Assembly (NCBI GenBank): GCA_015063695.1
Contig: SVTQ01000016.1
Span: 1-47,427, forward strand
Source of the DNA: Oscillospiraceae bacterium
GTDB lineage: Bacteria; Bacillota; Clostridia; Oscillospirales; CAG-272
Direction of reading: 5' to 3'
Length of the DNA: 47,427 bases
Below are positions 8,305-16,889 of the stretch, piece by piece. Every line of letters starts with the position of its first letter. Position 1 is the first letter of the stretch. A program made the translations under genes and the position numbers. The notes below the pieces were generated by a model that had not been told where the DNA came from, made no database searches, and saw only the letters and a list, made by a program, of their open reading frames with translations.

Positions 8305-11300
8305 TTAGTCAAGAGTACTTATAACACCGCCGAGATACTTTCTTATCTTCAAAATATCTTTGGTAGTTACCTTTCCGTCGCCGTCAACGTCTGCCGCAGT
8401 CATATTGACCTTATCAGCCGTAACAACGCCGCCGAGGTATTTTCTCAGAAGCAGAACGTCTTTGGTGGTCACCTTGCTGTCGCCGTCGCCGTCACCGGGA
8501 ACGTACTTCTGCTCTTCAAGAGATACGTTGAAAACAGTGGAGTTTTTACTTACTGTCACGGCAAGTCGTGCTGTTTTATTTCCTTTTTTGAACACAGTGA
8601 GCGTATACTCGCCGGGCTCAACGTCTTTTATAACGTATGCCGCGCTGTTACCCGTAACAAAGGCTTCATAAGCCGCCTCCGACGTTCCGCTCGGGATAAG
8701 CTGAACCGTTACGGGGGCGGTACTGCTGCCGAAGCTCGTAACCGTACCGCTGACTGAAACGGCATTCATTGAAGAAGCTGCTCCCTTTTCGAAGGTGTAA
8801 TAAATATATACTGCGTTTTTAGTTGTATAAACAGCATCCCAATCTCCGTTTTCAACTATCTGATTTCCGTTTATAAATCCCGAAACGGGAGACACAAACT
8901 GCGATGTGTTTACGCCGTTCAGAGTTGCGGGAACGATCTTTATCTCAACCTTGTAGATCTTGCCCTTTACGAAGGTATCCTCAGGCATCATCATAGCTCC
9001 GTCGCTGTCGTACCAAACAATGCCGCCTGTTCCTGCGTAATTGGGATCTAAACGATACCATTCAGGATAAGCCACATTTGCCGTATAATCGGGATGCTCG
9101 CCTGAGCGCGGAACACTAAGACCGTTCACCATCACAGTCGTAACCATTTTGCCTTCGCAAGTAAACGTACCCGATACAGTCTGCTGTATACGGCAGTCGC
9201 TATTATTGTTGACACCTGTGGCTACAAAGCCGTTCACCGAAGCGGTAAATTCAATATCAAGATATTTACTCAGCTTAAACTCATAGCCATCATCGGTTTT
9301 CAGATATACATTAACTTGATACTCGTGACCGGGGATAAAGGTCTCGTTTTCATAAACCCAGTCGCCCTTCGTCATATCAAACCAGCCGATACCGTTTTTG
9401 ATGTAGTACCACTTTTCGGGAGGATTCTTCCAATAGGCATCGTAGTAAACATTTTTGTCCGTGTTAATATAATAGCCACTACCACGAACGGTTGCCGTAT
9501 AGGTGGGCTTTTCACCGGCTATGGGAGTTGTTACATTGATAATCTCAATGTTTTCAATCACGCTGTCATTACAAATACCGAATTCATATTCAACAGTCAC
9601 GTATTTGGCAGGATCTTTTCCGTAGGTCTTTTGCGGCATAACGTAATCGCCGTTCACCTTTGCCCAAAAGGTGGGAGCACCGTTGTACGACGGAAATTCA
9701 TATTGAGACTTTGTTTGCATTTCAACCACAAACTTATAATATTTTCCGGCGACGAAAGGCGTGTTCTTATCGATCAGTTTCCAATTGTCCGTACCGTTAT
9801 CTGACACGAACCAAAAACGATATTGTGTGTAATCGATATTTCCACCCATGGCAAAATAGGCAACGCTTTCCGTACCAACGGTATAGCTCGGCAACTGTCC
9901 TTCCTTCGGAACGGTGACGGTCAGCCCTATTTCCATAATATCCTTTTGCTTATCGCAAACGTCGCAGAAATAATCGTTATTTTCATCTACGTGCTGACGG
10001 AGTCTGGTAACCTTTCCACATCCTTCGCCAACGCACTGCAGAATATGTCCGCTGTATATTCTTTTTGCATACGGATATGGATTTTCGTGAGATTGATATT
10101 GCTTATAATATTGATAATTGTGCTTTGCCTGAAGTACGACGTCTACCGTTCTGGTTTCATTGCCTTCTTCGTCTGTAATGATACAAGCATACGTGTACTC
10201 GCCGGAGCAAGAATCTGTCGGAACCAAGAGGTCAAGATCAGGTCCGTCATAGTTTTCGCCCAATTGAGGATGGGTGAGCGGAACGTAGGTGAGCTTTCCA
10301 CCGACATACTGTTTTCTGCACCAGGTATACGTAAGCTTGCTTTCGCCCTCAGCCTCAACGCTGAAATGAGCGATATTACTTTCGTCATAATCCTCATCGG
10401 CACTGCTCACATAGACATTTTTAACGTCTTTCGGCTGCTTTGTAATCAAAATCTTGCCGATCTCATAGTCACAGATGTCGCAATAACCGTCCCGATCTTC
10501 ATCCTCGTGAGGACGCAGGTGGGTCACCTTTTCGCACCCCTCGCCCACACACTGCAAGATATGACCGTATTTACTTCTTTGCGCCAATTCGCAGGGACGC
10601 TGATTGCTGAGATACCACTCAAAATACTGGTAGTGATGACGTGCCTGCACCAATGCGTCTCGGGTGGTTATCTCGTTGCCGTAGATATCGCTGATGACAC
10701 AACGGATGTACCAATCTTTGTAACAAGCATCGGTGGGGACCAGCCAGTAGATCTCGGATCCCTCAAAGCACTCTCCATCCACGGGGTCGGTCAGAGGGGT
10801 ATACTTGATCGTGCCGAGCCCATGATGATAGTATCCCTCATACCAAGTGTAGGTCAATTCGCTCTTACCCGCCGCCTTTACGCTGAATCGGGCAATGTTT
10901 CGCTCATCATAGTCCTCATCCGCACTGGTCACAAGGGCAGCTTTGGAGTCGCTGGGCTGGACGAGAATCTGGATTTTCGCATCCTTCACGTAACGGCAAA
11001 CGGTACAGATACCATTCCCGTCGAAGGTGTGCTTGCTACGGTTGGTGAGATGTACATCGTCATCACAGTAAACGCATTTGTGCCAGTGGTAAGTAGAATC
11101 CCAATCCCACGTGGGAGTGGGTCTGACAGCATGATCTGCCTGTTCGGCATCAGTATGCTCGCCGGCATAATGCTCTTCCCAATCGGTGCTTTCCACACAA
11201 ACCCATTCGCCGCAGTCACAGCCGGCAAAGTTTGCAATATCCTCACAGCAAACCAAACAGAAATCGCAGTCATCACAGATACCCACGCACTCCGAGCAGT

Positions 11301-12516
11301 ATTCCTCACAGTTGGGGCAGATGTCCGCGCATTCCTCGCAGGAACCGCAATCCTGGCAAATCAGAACACAATTTGAACACAAATTGCAGTTTTCGCAGAA
11401 TGCCTCGGCACATTCCAGACAGCATTCTCCGCAACCCTCGCAAAGAGGTACATCCCCAATGTAGCTTTCACAGCCGGGGCAATGATAGCCGGCGGCAATG
11501 GCACACTCGATACAAAGTTCTTCTGAGGGATTGATCTCGGCACAGTTGCCGCAAACACCACATTCCATGCAGAACTCTCCTCCACATTCACCGTAGCACT
11601 CCAAACAATCAGGACAGTGCATACCATTGTCGATGGCGCATTCAACACAAATGACTTGTCCTGCCTCCTCACAGCAGTACAAGCAGGCCGGAGAACAATC
11701 GTCACATTGACCGCATTCCTCACACCAGCCCGAAGATTTGAAATAGCACAGATCGCAGTTGGGGCAGTGATGACCGTAATCGATGGCACATTCCTCGCAA
11801 ATCACCGCACCCACTTCACCCGAACAACCCTCGTCGAGCTCCACGCAATCGATGCACAGCATACACTCCTCGCACCAACCTTGCACGTCAAAATAACATT
11901 GTTGGCAATTAGGGCAATGGCTTCCATAGCCAACGGCACATTCTGAACAAAGATCGATTCCATGGGTCACAGAGCACTCCTCATCATAGTCTGAACAGTC
12001 GTTACACAGACCGCACTCCCCACAAAAATGTTCAACTTCGCCATAGCACACATCACAACCGGGGCAATGGGTATCCTTATCCGCGGCGCAATCAAAGCAA
12101 AGCGTCATTCCGTGGACGCTGGAGCACGCATTATCAATATCAGCGCAATCGCCGCACAATCCGCACTCCTCGCACCAGCCCGGAGCGCTTAAATAGCAGC
12201 CTTCACAGTCGGGACAGTGGGTGCCTCTGTCATACGCGCACTCCAAGCACATCTTGTCGCCGATCTCCTCGTCGGAGCAACCGTCACAAATCTCAGAGCC
12301 GGAACAATCGGTACACTTGCCGCACTCAATACACAAATCTACACACGCATCACACTTATAGCATTCTTCGCAATAAGGCGAGCCGTCGATCCAGTCGTTA
12401 CAGTCGGGGCAAGTGTGCCCTGCAAATACCGTTATTACCGATGACGGTATCGCTCCGACAATCATAACAAGTGTAAGCAGAGCACTCAAAATTCTTTTTA
12501 AATTTTTGCTTTTCAT
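8305..12516 (-). CDS. Secreted Cys-rich repeat protein with C-terminal dockerin
   Basis: The protein has 1403 residues and a signal peptide (residues 1-33, MKSKNLKRILSALLTLVMIV to VFAG). Residues 34-438 hold roughly 90 cysteines. From about 99 to 343 they fall into five repeats of ~50 residues, with HCPxCxxCY, then GWCEECGLCxDC, then CxECAxDxG; a denser, less regular block follows. Two copies of a module (about 490-850) each join CxxC knuckles to an Ig-like beta segment. Further Ig-like segments, a carboxypeptidase-regulatory-like fold (VSGTVTSFGSS) and a type I dockerin (DGDGDSKVTTKD, DVDGDGKVTTKD) complete it. The start is set by AAAGGAG before ATG. No enzyme domain is recognised. The CxxC pairs could bind metal or form disulfides; which one is unknown. 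It probably shares regulation with the downstream dockerin gene. Confidence 0.82.
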   Translation of the reverse strand: MKSKNLKRILSALLTLVMIVGAIPSSVITVFAGHTCPDCNDWIDGSPYCEECYKCDACVDLCIECGKCTDCSGSEICDGCSDEEIGDKMCLECAYDRGTHCPDCEGCYLSAPGWCEECGLCGDCADIDNACSSVHGMTLCFDCAADKDTHCPGCDVCYGEVEHFCGECGLCNDCSDYDEECSVTHGIDLCSECAVGYGSHCPNCQQCYFDVQGWCEECMLCIDCVELDEGCSGEVGAVICEECAIDYGHHCPNCDLCYFKSSGWCEECGQCDDCSPACLYCCEEAGQVICVECAIDNGMHCPDCLECYGECGGEFCMECGVCGNCAEINPSEELCIECAIAAGYHCPGCESYIGDVPLCEGCGECCLECAEAFCENCNLCSNCVLICQDCGSCEECADICPNCEEYCSECVGICDDCDFCLVCCEDIANFAGCDCGEWVCVESTDWEEHYAGEHTDAEQADHAVRPTPTWDWDSTYHWHKCVYCDDDVHLTNRSKHTFDGNGICTVCRYVKDAKIQILVQPSDSKAALVTSADEDYDERNIARFSVKAAGKSELTYTWYEGYYHHGLGTIKYTPLTDPVDGECFEGSEIYWLVPTDACYKDWYIRCVISDIYGNEITTRDALVQARHHYQYFEWYLSNQRPCELAQRSKYGHILQCVGEGCEKVTHLRPHEDEDRDGYCDICDYEIGKILITKQPKDVKNVYVSSADEDYDESNIAHFSVEAEGESKLTYTWCRKQYVGGKLTYVPLTHPQLGENYDGPDLDLLVPTDSCSGEYTYACIITDEEGNETRTVDVVLQAKHNYQYYKQYQSHENPYPYAKRIYSGHILQCVGEGCGKVTRLRQHVDENNDYFCDVCDKQKDIMEIGLTVTVPKEGQLPSYTVGTESVAYFAMGGNIDYTQYRFWFVSDNGTDNWKLIDKNTPFVAGKYYKFVVEMQTKSQYEFPSYNGAPTFWAKVNGDYVMPQKTYGKDPAKYVTVEYEFGICNDSVIENIEIINVTTPIAGEKPTYTATVRGSGYYINTDKNVYYDAYWKNPPEKWYYIKNGIGWFDMTKGDWVYENETFIPGHEYQVNVYLKTDDGYEFKLSKYLDIEFTASVNGFVATGVNNNSDCRIQQTVSGTFTCEGKMVTTVMVNGLSVPRSGEHPDYTANVAYPEWYRLDPNYAGTGGIVWYDSDGAMMMPEDTFVKGKIYKVEIKIVPATLNGVNTSQFVSPVSGFINGNQIVENGDWDAVYTTKNAVYIYYTFEKGAASSMNAVSVSGTVTSFGSSTAPVTVQLIPSGTSEAAYEAFVTGNSAAYVIKDVEPGEYTLTVFKKGNKTARLAVTVSKNSTVFNVSLEEQKYVPGDGDGDSKVTTKDVLLLRKYLGGVVTADKVNMTAADVDGDGKVTTKDILKIRKYLGGVISTLD
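11488..12222 (-). repeat. Tandem ~150-bp coding repeats of the Cys-rich region
   Basis: These five consecutive coding repeats (50, 50, 50, 50 and 45 codons) specify the HCPxCxxCY/CEECGLC unit with 10-12 Cys each. They are clear at protein level but diverged in DNA, so the array is old rather than a fresh slippage product. Confidence 0.8.
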
Positions 12517-12848
12517 TTTCTTTTCTCCTTTGTGTTTGTTTCCGCTCAAATTAATCTCTCGCTCAGCAAAAATAACCTTGATTAACGCCTTTTTACCTTG
12601 ACTAAAAATATATACTATGTTATACTCTCTACATAGTACATATAAATGTCAAAATAATATGTTAAGAGATTTATCTAAGTTAAATTTTACTATATATAAA
12701 AGGCTTATTCCACACACTTTTTTCATAAAAAAGTGTGGGTTTTGCTGTTTTTTTCAAAAAAGTGTGGGAAAAAGTGTGGGATGGCCGTTTTTAACACCGT
12801 TTTTCAGCATATATTTATCCATCGCAAAACGGTCAAAGGAGCAATGAT
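12517..12848. promoter_or_regulatory. Divergent AT-rich control region, dockerin and LuxR genes
   Basis: This 332-base gap separates the divergent dockerin operon and the regulator gene; no convincing gene lies in it. It holds an inverted repeat, TACTATG-N12-CATAGTA (12613-12638), next to a minus-strand TTGACA (plus 12646-12651) with no well-spaced -10. Near the regulator are three direct copies of AAAAAAGTGTGGG (12727, 12756, and 12769 one A shorter) and one inverted copy (12713-12723). A good ribosome site, AAAGGAG, precedes the regulator ATG. These are candidate operators; this is inference from position only. Confidence 0.55.
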
Positions 12849-13931
12849 ATGTCTTTAAAAAAGTTATTATATTTTTCTTCAATTTTCATATTCTCTCTGT
12901 TTTCGCTCTGCGGTTGTACAACTATCGGTGAGAAGAGTGCGGGTATATGGGTCATATACGGAACGACTGCAGTTCTGTCGTTTCTCATCCTTATAGGTTA
13001 TTTTTGTATCAAAGATAAAAAAGAGCCTTGGTTTTTCGTTCTTTTCTCCTCTGTGCTGATAGTCAATGTGGGATATCTGTCCCTTTCAATTTCCAAGACC
13101 CTTGAGGAAGCTCTTCTTGCCAACAGGATCTCCTACCTCGGCTCGGTATTTCTGCCCCTTTCAATGCTGATGATAATTCTCGGCGTTGCGAAAATAAAAT
13201 ACAGAAAATGGCTCCCCGGCGCACTTATCGCTCTCGGAATCGTCATATTCTTTATTGCGGCAAGCCCCGGTTATCTCGACATATACTATAAAGAAGTGAG
13301 CCTGCAGACGGTAAACGGAGTTACGGTGCTTGAAAAAGTCTACGGCCCGTGGCATAAGATATACCTTTTCTATCTGCTTGGCTATTTCGGCTCCATGATC
13401 GGCATTGTAATATATGCTATCTCAAAAAAGAAAATGGAAACTCCTTTTTACGCGGTAATTCTTGCAGCGGCAGTATTCGTAAATATCGGCGTATGGCTCA
13501 TTGAACAGCTTGTAAAAGTGGATTTTGAGATCCTCTCTATTTCTTATATAATAAGTGAGATCTTCCTTCTCAGCCTCCATCTTCTCATGAAGGAGAACAT
13601 GAGACTTAAAGCCTTGGTTGCCGAAAACAACAGCTTATCCAATTCGCCCGAAGACGATAACCTCTCCGCGCTTTCACAGTCAGACGGCAAGGAGTTAAAG
13701 GAAAAGCTTCGCCGCTTCAATCACGGCCTCTCCCTTCTTACCCCGACGGAACATGCAATTTTTGATATGTACACCCACGGAAAGACCACGAAGGAAGTAA
13801 TGGGTGCTTTGGAGATTACGGAAAATACTCTGAAATTCCACAATAAGAACCTCTACGGTAAGCTGGGAGTTTCCTCACGAAAACAGCTGAAAGAGCTTAA
13901 CTCAATCATAAACACAAATATTCCTGAATGA
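12849..13931 (+). CDS. Membrane-bound LuxR-type regulator with 7TM sensor
   Basis: In this 360-residue protein the first ~250 residues contain about seven to eight hydrophobic spans. They resemble the N-terminal 7TM domain of some histidine kinases (LLANRISYLGSVFLP is typical). A short acidic linker leads to a LuxR/GerE helix-turn-helix at about 298-355: LTPTEHAIFDMYTHGKTTKE, then TLKFHNKNLYGKLGVSSRKQ. There is no kinase or receiver domain, so it looks like a one-component sensor whose DNA-binding domain stays attached to the membrane. The SLCGC near residue 23 resembles a lipobox but lies inside the first span. It is transcribed away from the dockerin genes and may control them and itself through repeats in the shared gap (inference). 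The signal is unknown. Confidence 0.8.
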   Translation: MSLKKLLYFSSIFIFSLFSLCGCTTIGEKSAGIWVIYGTTAVLSFLILIGYFCIKDKKEPWFFVLFSSVLIVNVGYLSLSISKTLEEALLANRISYLGSVFLPLSMLMIILGVAKIKYRKWLPGALIALGIVIFFIAASPGYLDIYYKEVSLQTVNGVTVLEKVYGPWHKIYLFYLLGYFGSMIGIVIYAISKKKMETPFYAVILAAAVFVNIGVWLIEQLVKVDFEILSISYIISEIFLLSLHLLMKENMRLKALVAENNSLSNSPEDDNLSALSQSDGKELKEKLRRFNHGLSLLTPTEHAIFDMYTHGKTTKEVMGALEITENTLKFHNKNLYGKLGVSSRKQLKELNSIINTNIPE

Positions 13932-13933
13932 AA

Positions 13934-13972
13934 AACAGTCCTGTGCTTCAAGACAAAGCGCAGGGCTGTTTT
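13934..13972. terminator. Bidirectional terminator, LuxR gene and GH43 gene
   Basis: A 15-bp stem (13934-13948 with 13956-13970, one or two wobbles) with loop CAAGACA starts two bases past the LuxR-gene stop. T runs follow on the plus strand, and A-derived T runs follow on the minus strand. It serves the convergent GH43 gene as well. Confidence 0.82.
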
Positions 13973-13985
13973 AATGGTTATTCTG

Positions 13986-15431
13986 TTAATAAAGCTCAAA
14001 GGAAAGAAGATCGGCGTGTCCCTTTCCGCGAAGGGTGAAACGAAGGGAATATACACCCTTCGGGAATACGTCCTCCGAGGTGAATTCAGCATAGTTTTTT
14101 GTGGGTGACACGTGAACCTTCAGCGATGGGAGTTCAGTTTTTTCCAAGGAAATTTCAAAGAATCCTTCAAAATCGCCCTTTACGGTTATTTTAATTCTTT
14201 CTCCTCCGAAAAATTCAAAATATCTGAAGGCGGCAAAAGAACCGTCGCCCATATTAGAGATATACTGAATAGCATTTTCGTCAAAAGGATCTTCACAGTC
14301 GGGAACGTTCTGGGTAATGCAGGGGGCATCATCTATTTTTCCCCATCCATAGTCGGAGGTGCCTCCCACAGAAGAAAGATTGCAGGCAATTCTCGCCTCA
14401 AAAAATCCCTTTCCCGAAAGCGGTCCTACGTTCAGACCGCAGCTTGTGGTCTCGGCTTGCATAAAAGTGCCGTCCTCTCTCATGCGTATCCTCTCGGCGC
14501 ATGCCTGCCTTGAATACATAGTGCGGTTAGTATGGCGGTGATAAAAAATATAATAGTCGTCTCCTATCTTCTCAATGCTTCCGTGATTGTTTGCGGGATA
14601 GGCAAGAGGTTCTCTGTTTCCATCTATCCCAACGTCAACTGCGCTCACAAGAACTCCGCCGTAAGTAAAGGGCCCATCGGGCGCATCCCCCGCGGCGTAG
14701 CAAAGCTCATGATAACTCTGAGAAGAATAGATAAAGTAATATTTTTCTCCGAACCTGCGCATGGAAGGGGCTTCGAAAAAGCCGTGCTCTTCAAAGGAAG
14801 TTCCTTTAGAATAACGCATGCCGGGACAGACAAAAACAGGCTCGCTCTTTATGGTCAGCATATCTTCGTCAAGCTCAAAATGATAAGCGCCGTTTGTTTT
14901 CTGTTTTGTGGGAGGATCATCATCCGACACCATCTCCGCTGTATGAGAAAATCCCACGTAAAGGTGTATTCTTCCGTCTGTATCAACGAAAACCCCGGGG
15001 TCAAAGGGAATAACGTCCCCTTCTTCCGAGCCGTAAGCTCTTCCGTCCTTAGTTTTAACGTGACCGTAAAATTCATATTTGCCGAAGGGCTCGTCCGAGA
15101 CCGCAACGCTTACGGCAGAGTTGCAGTTCAGTGCATAGTAAAGATAGTATCTTCCGTCAGCACCGCGGCAGACGTCGGGAGCATAGCCTGCCCATTTACC
15201 GTCATTGTTCAGAGGATCGGTCGTTACGTCGTAAATATATCCGTGAAACTGCCAGTCCGAGAGATCGTTTTCGGGTGCTGACCAGCAAACGTAGTTATTG
15301 AGGCAGAAGTCCTCTCCGCCGAAACGGTCATGGCTTCCGAAAAGGTAAACTCTGCCGTCAAAAAGGTGAGGCTCCCCATCGGGTATGTATTCTGCACTCG
15401 GCAAAAAAGGGTTAAAAACCTGTTTTTTCAT
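13986..15431 (-). CDS. Glycoside hydrolase family 43 enzyme, cytoplasmic
   Basis: The protein has 481 residues and no signal peptide, so it should act on imported oligosaccharides. The five-bladed propeller of GH43 is indicated by NPFLPSAEYIPDGEPHLFDG at the N-terminus, KWAGYAPDVCRGADGRYYLYY (Asp modulator) and FFEAPSMRRFGEKYYFIYS, in which Glu of EAPS is the likely general acid. About 150 residues after the propeller form a beta-sandwich-like accessory domain. GH43 members cleave arabinose or xylose linkages; this set of motifs resembles alpha-arabinofuranosidase or beta-xylosidase types, but specificity cannot be read by eye. A consensus promoter lies just upstream, so the gene is probably monocistronic. 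Confidence 0.85.
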   Translation of the reverse strand: MKKQVFNPFLPSAEYIPDGEPHLFDGRVYLFGSHDRFGGEDFCLNNYVCWSAPENDLSDWQFHGYIYDVTTDPLNNDGKWAGYAPDVCRGADGRYYLYYALNCNSAVSVAVSDEPFGKYEFYGHVKTKDGRAYGSEEGDVIPFDPGVFVDTDGRIHLYVGFSHTAEMVSDDDPPTKQKTNGAYHFELDEDMLTIKSEPVFVCPGMRYSKGTSFEEHGFFEAPSMRRFGEKYYFIYSSQSYHELCYAAGDAPDGPFTYGGVLVSAVDVGIDGNREPLAYPANNHGSIEKIGDDYYIFYHRHTNRTMYSRQACAERIRMREDGTFMQAETTSCGLNVGPLSGKGFFEARIACNLSSVGGTSDYGWGKIDDAPCITQNVPDCEDPFDENAIQYISNMGDGSFAAFRYFEFFGGERIKITVKGDFEGFFEISLEKTELPSLKVHVSPTKNYAEFTSEDVFPKGVYSLRFTLRGKGHADLLSFELY

Positions 15432-15462
15432 AAAAAGCTCCGATCAACCTGAAGTTTTTATC

Positions 15463-15491
15463 AGTATATCATTTTAAAGAGAAAAACTCAA
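15463..15491 (-). promoter_or_regulatory. Sigma-A promoter of the GH43 gene
   Basis: On the minus strand TTGAGT (plus 15486-15491), a 17-base spacer and TATACT (plus 15463-15468) end about 30 bases before the ATG. Confidence 0.8.
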
Positions 15492-15500
15492 CGTTTTGAA

Positions 15501-15544
15501 TAAAAATAACGGAGAGAAACTTGAACGACAAGTGTTCTCTCCGT
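15501..15544 (-). terminator. Terminator of the small helical-protein gene
   Basis: On the minus strand ACGGAGAGAAC and GTTTCTCTCCGT pair around a short loop (plus 15508-15544), followed by TATTTTTA. It lies ten bases after the stop codon. Confidence 0.8.
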
Positions 15545-15554
15545 AAGAATACAA

Positions 15555-15986
15555 TTACATAAAAGCACGAAGGTCTTTCATAAGACTGTCTTCAATATCA
15601 ACAAGCTTTTTTGCATAGTCCATGGCGGTATTGTCGGCAGTTGGATACTGATTTATATATCCGCTTAAGGACTTGATTCCCATGGCGCAGCCGTCGTACA
15701 TAAGATTGGCAATAGTGCCGTCGGTAGGCTTTTCGGCAAGCTTCCAGTTTATCTTCATCCATGACATGGCACGAGCCATGGGATTTGGGTCCTTGCCGGG
15801 AGCGTTGTTTTCATTAAGGGCGCGATGGATATCGTCGCCAAGCTCCTGATGGGTCTTTCTGCTGTCGTTCATTATGGAGCGAAGCTTTTCACTGTGAACG
15901 TTGTCAAGGACCTCGTCGATGGAATTGACCGCTGTCTTTACTCCCGCGTCACATTCCTTAAGCAGATTTACCGTATCGTTTTTCAT
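15555..15986 (-). CDS. Small helical protein, possibly DUF2383/ferritin-like
   Basis: This 143-residue soluble protein is predicted by eye to be almost all helix. It has four amphipathic segments (about 3-30, 33-58, 75-110, 115-142) with Asp/Glu/His pairs such as KTHQELGDDIHRAL. This resembles the four-helix DUF2383/PA2169 ferritin-like group, which I offer tentatively; a metal site is not certain. The start is set by GGAGG five bases before the ATG. It has its own promoter and terminator and is divergent from azlCD. Function unknown. Confidence 0.6.
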   Translation of the reverse strand: MKNDTVNLLKECDAGVKTAVNSIDEVLDNVHSEKLRSIMNDSRKTHQELGDDIHRALNENNAPGKDPNPMARAMSWMKINWKLAEKPTDGTIANLMYDGCAMGIKSLSGYINQYPTADNTAMDYAKKLVDIEDSLMKDLRAFM

Positions 15987-16028
15987 TTTTACCTCCGTTT
16001 TTCGGGCATTTCCCTTTTATCTGTCCTT

Positions 16029-16058
16029 ATTATCCGCCAAAGAGGAGAATTTATGCAA
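16029..16058 (-). promoter_or_regulatory. Promoter of the small helical-protein gene
   Basis: On the minus strand TTGCAT (plus 16053-16058), an 18-base spacer and GATAAT (plus 16029-16034). It lies back to back with the azlC promoter. Confidence 0.65.
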
Positions 16059-16074
16059 TGTGGGGGGATTTATA

Positions 16075-16103
16075 TTGACAAAAGCCCTCCCGCGGTGTAA
16101 ACT
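16075..16103 (+). promoter_or_regulatory. Sigma-A promoter of azlCD
   Basis: TTGACA (16075-16080), 17 bases, TAAACT (16098-16103). The leader to the azlC start is about 25 bases, too short for a riboswitch. Confidence 0.82.
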
Positions 16104-16133
16104 GTCGTTACTTGTGAAAAAGGAGGTATAGAT

Positions 16134-16889
16134 ATGGCGCGCTTTTCTGCGTTTATTAAACGCCACAGACCTGCTCTCGTGCGCGGCTTCAGAGACGGAA
16201 TTCCCATAGGGCTGGGCTATTTTGCTGTTTCCTTCTCTCTCGGCATTGCCGCAAGGAACGCAGGGCTCTCACCGCTTCAAGGCTTTTTCGCAAGCCTTTT
16301 CAACAACGCCTCCGCAGGTGAATACGCAGGCTTTACCCTTATCGGACAAAACGCCCTTTTCCTTGAAATTGCGCTTATCACCCTTATCACAAATCTAAGA
16401 TATCTTCTTATGAGCTGTGCACTCAGCCAGAAGCTTGATCCGAAGATGCCTTTTTACCACCGTTTCCTTATCGGATTTGACGTTACCGACGAGCTTTTCG
16501 GCATTGGGATTGCCGAAAAAGGCTATATTGACCCATACTATATGTACGGAGCATTTGCCATTGCCCTTCCTTCCTGGTCGGTGGGCACGGCAATAGGCGT
16601 TATGGCGGGAAATCTTCTTCCCGAAAGAGTTGTCAGCGCCCTCAGTGTTGCCCTTTTCGGAATGTTCCTCGCCATAATAATTCCGCCCTCAAGAAAAAGC
16701 CGAGTTGTGGGTGCGTTTGTTCTTCTGAGCTTTGCCCTCAGCTTCATAACGTCAAAGCTGTCTGTATTCTCCTCCCTCTCCGAAGGAACGAGAACAATAA
16801 TTCTCACGGTTTCCGTTTCCGCCGTAGCCGCCCTTCTCTTCCCCGTAAGGGACGAGCCCGATGACTCACAGGAGGTGGAAAGTGAATAA
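16134..16889 (+). CDS. azlC: AzlC, large subunit of branched-chain amino acid exporter
   Basis: This 251-residue inner-membrane protein has the AzlC signature: GIPIGLGYFAVSFSLGIAAR at residues 21-40, FNNASAGEYAG, then ITNLRYLLMSCALSQKL at about 87-103 and GFDVTDELFGI. About seven to eight membrane spans are visible. With AzlD it forms a two-part exporter; in Bacillus the pair effluxes branched-chain amino acids and the analogue 4-azaleucine. The start is set by AAAGGAGG before ATG. The next gene overlaps its end by eight bases. Confidence 0.9.
   Translation: MARFSAFIKRHRPALVRGFRDGIPIGLGYFAVSFSLGIAARNAGLSPLQGFFASLFNNASAGEYAGFTLIGQNALFLEIALITLITNLRYLLMSCALSQKLDPKMPFYHRFLIGFDVTDELFGIGIAEKGYIDPYYMYGAFAIALPSWSVGTAIGVMAGNLLPERVVSALSVALFGMFLAIIIPPSRKSRVVGAFVLLSFALSFITSKLSVFSSLSEGTRTIILTVSVSAVAALLFPVRDEPDDSQEVESE

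Noticed and set aside
9823..11376. A 517-codon open frame on the plus strand opposite the Cys-rich gene
   Set aside because: It lies wholly antisense to a gene with a clear signal peptide, ribosome site and dockerin. Its translation shows no domain, and the repeated Cys/Asp/Glu codons on the other strand simply lack stops.
11488..12222. A CRISPR-like array suggested by regular repeats
   Set aside because: The periodicity is coding, diverged in DNA and in frame; there are no constant repeats with spacers.
12617..12847. A 76-codon plus-strand frame in the divergent control region
   Set aside because: It is AT-rich, runs through the repeats, has no ribosome site and stops just before the regulator start.
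12849..12920. A lipoprotein signal in the LuxR-type regulator (SLCGC)
   Set aside because: The Cys lies in the first of many spans and the C-terminal DNA-binding domain must be cytoplasmic; cleavage there is improbable.
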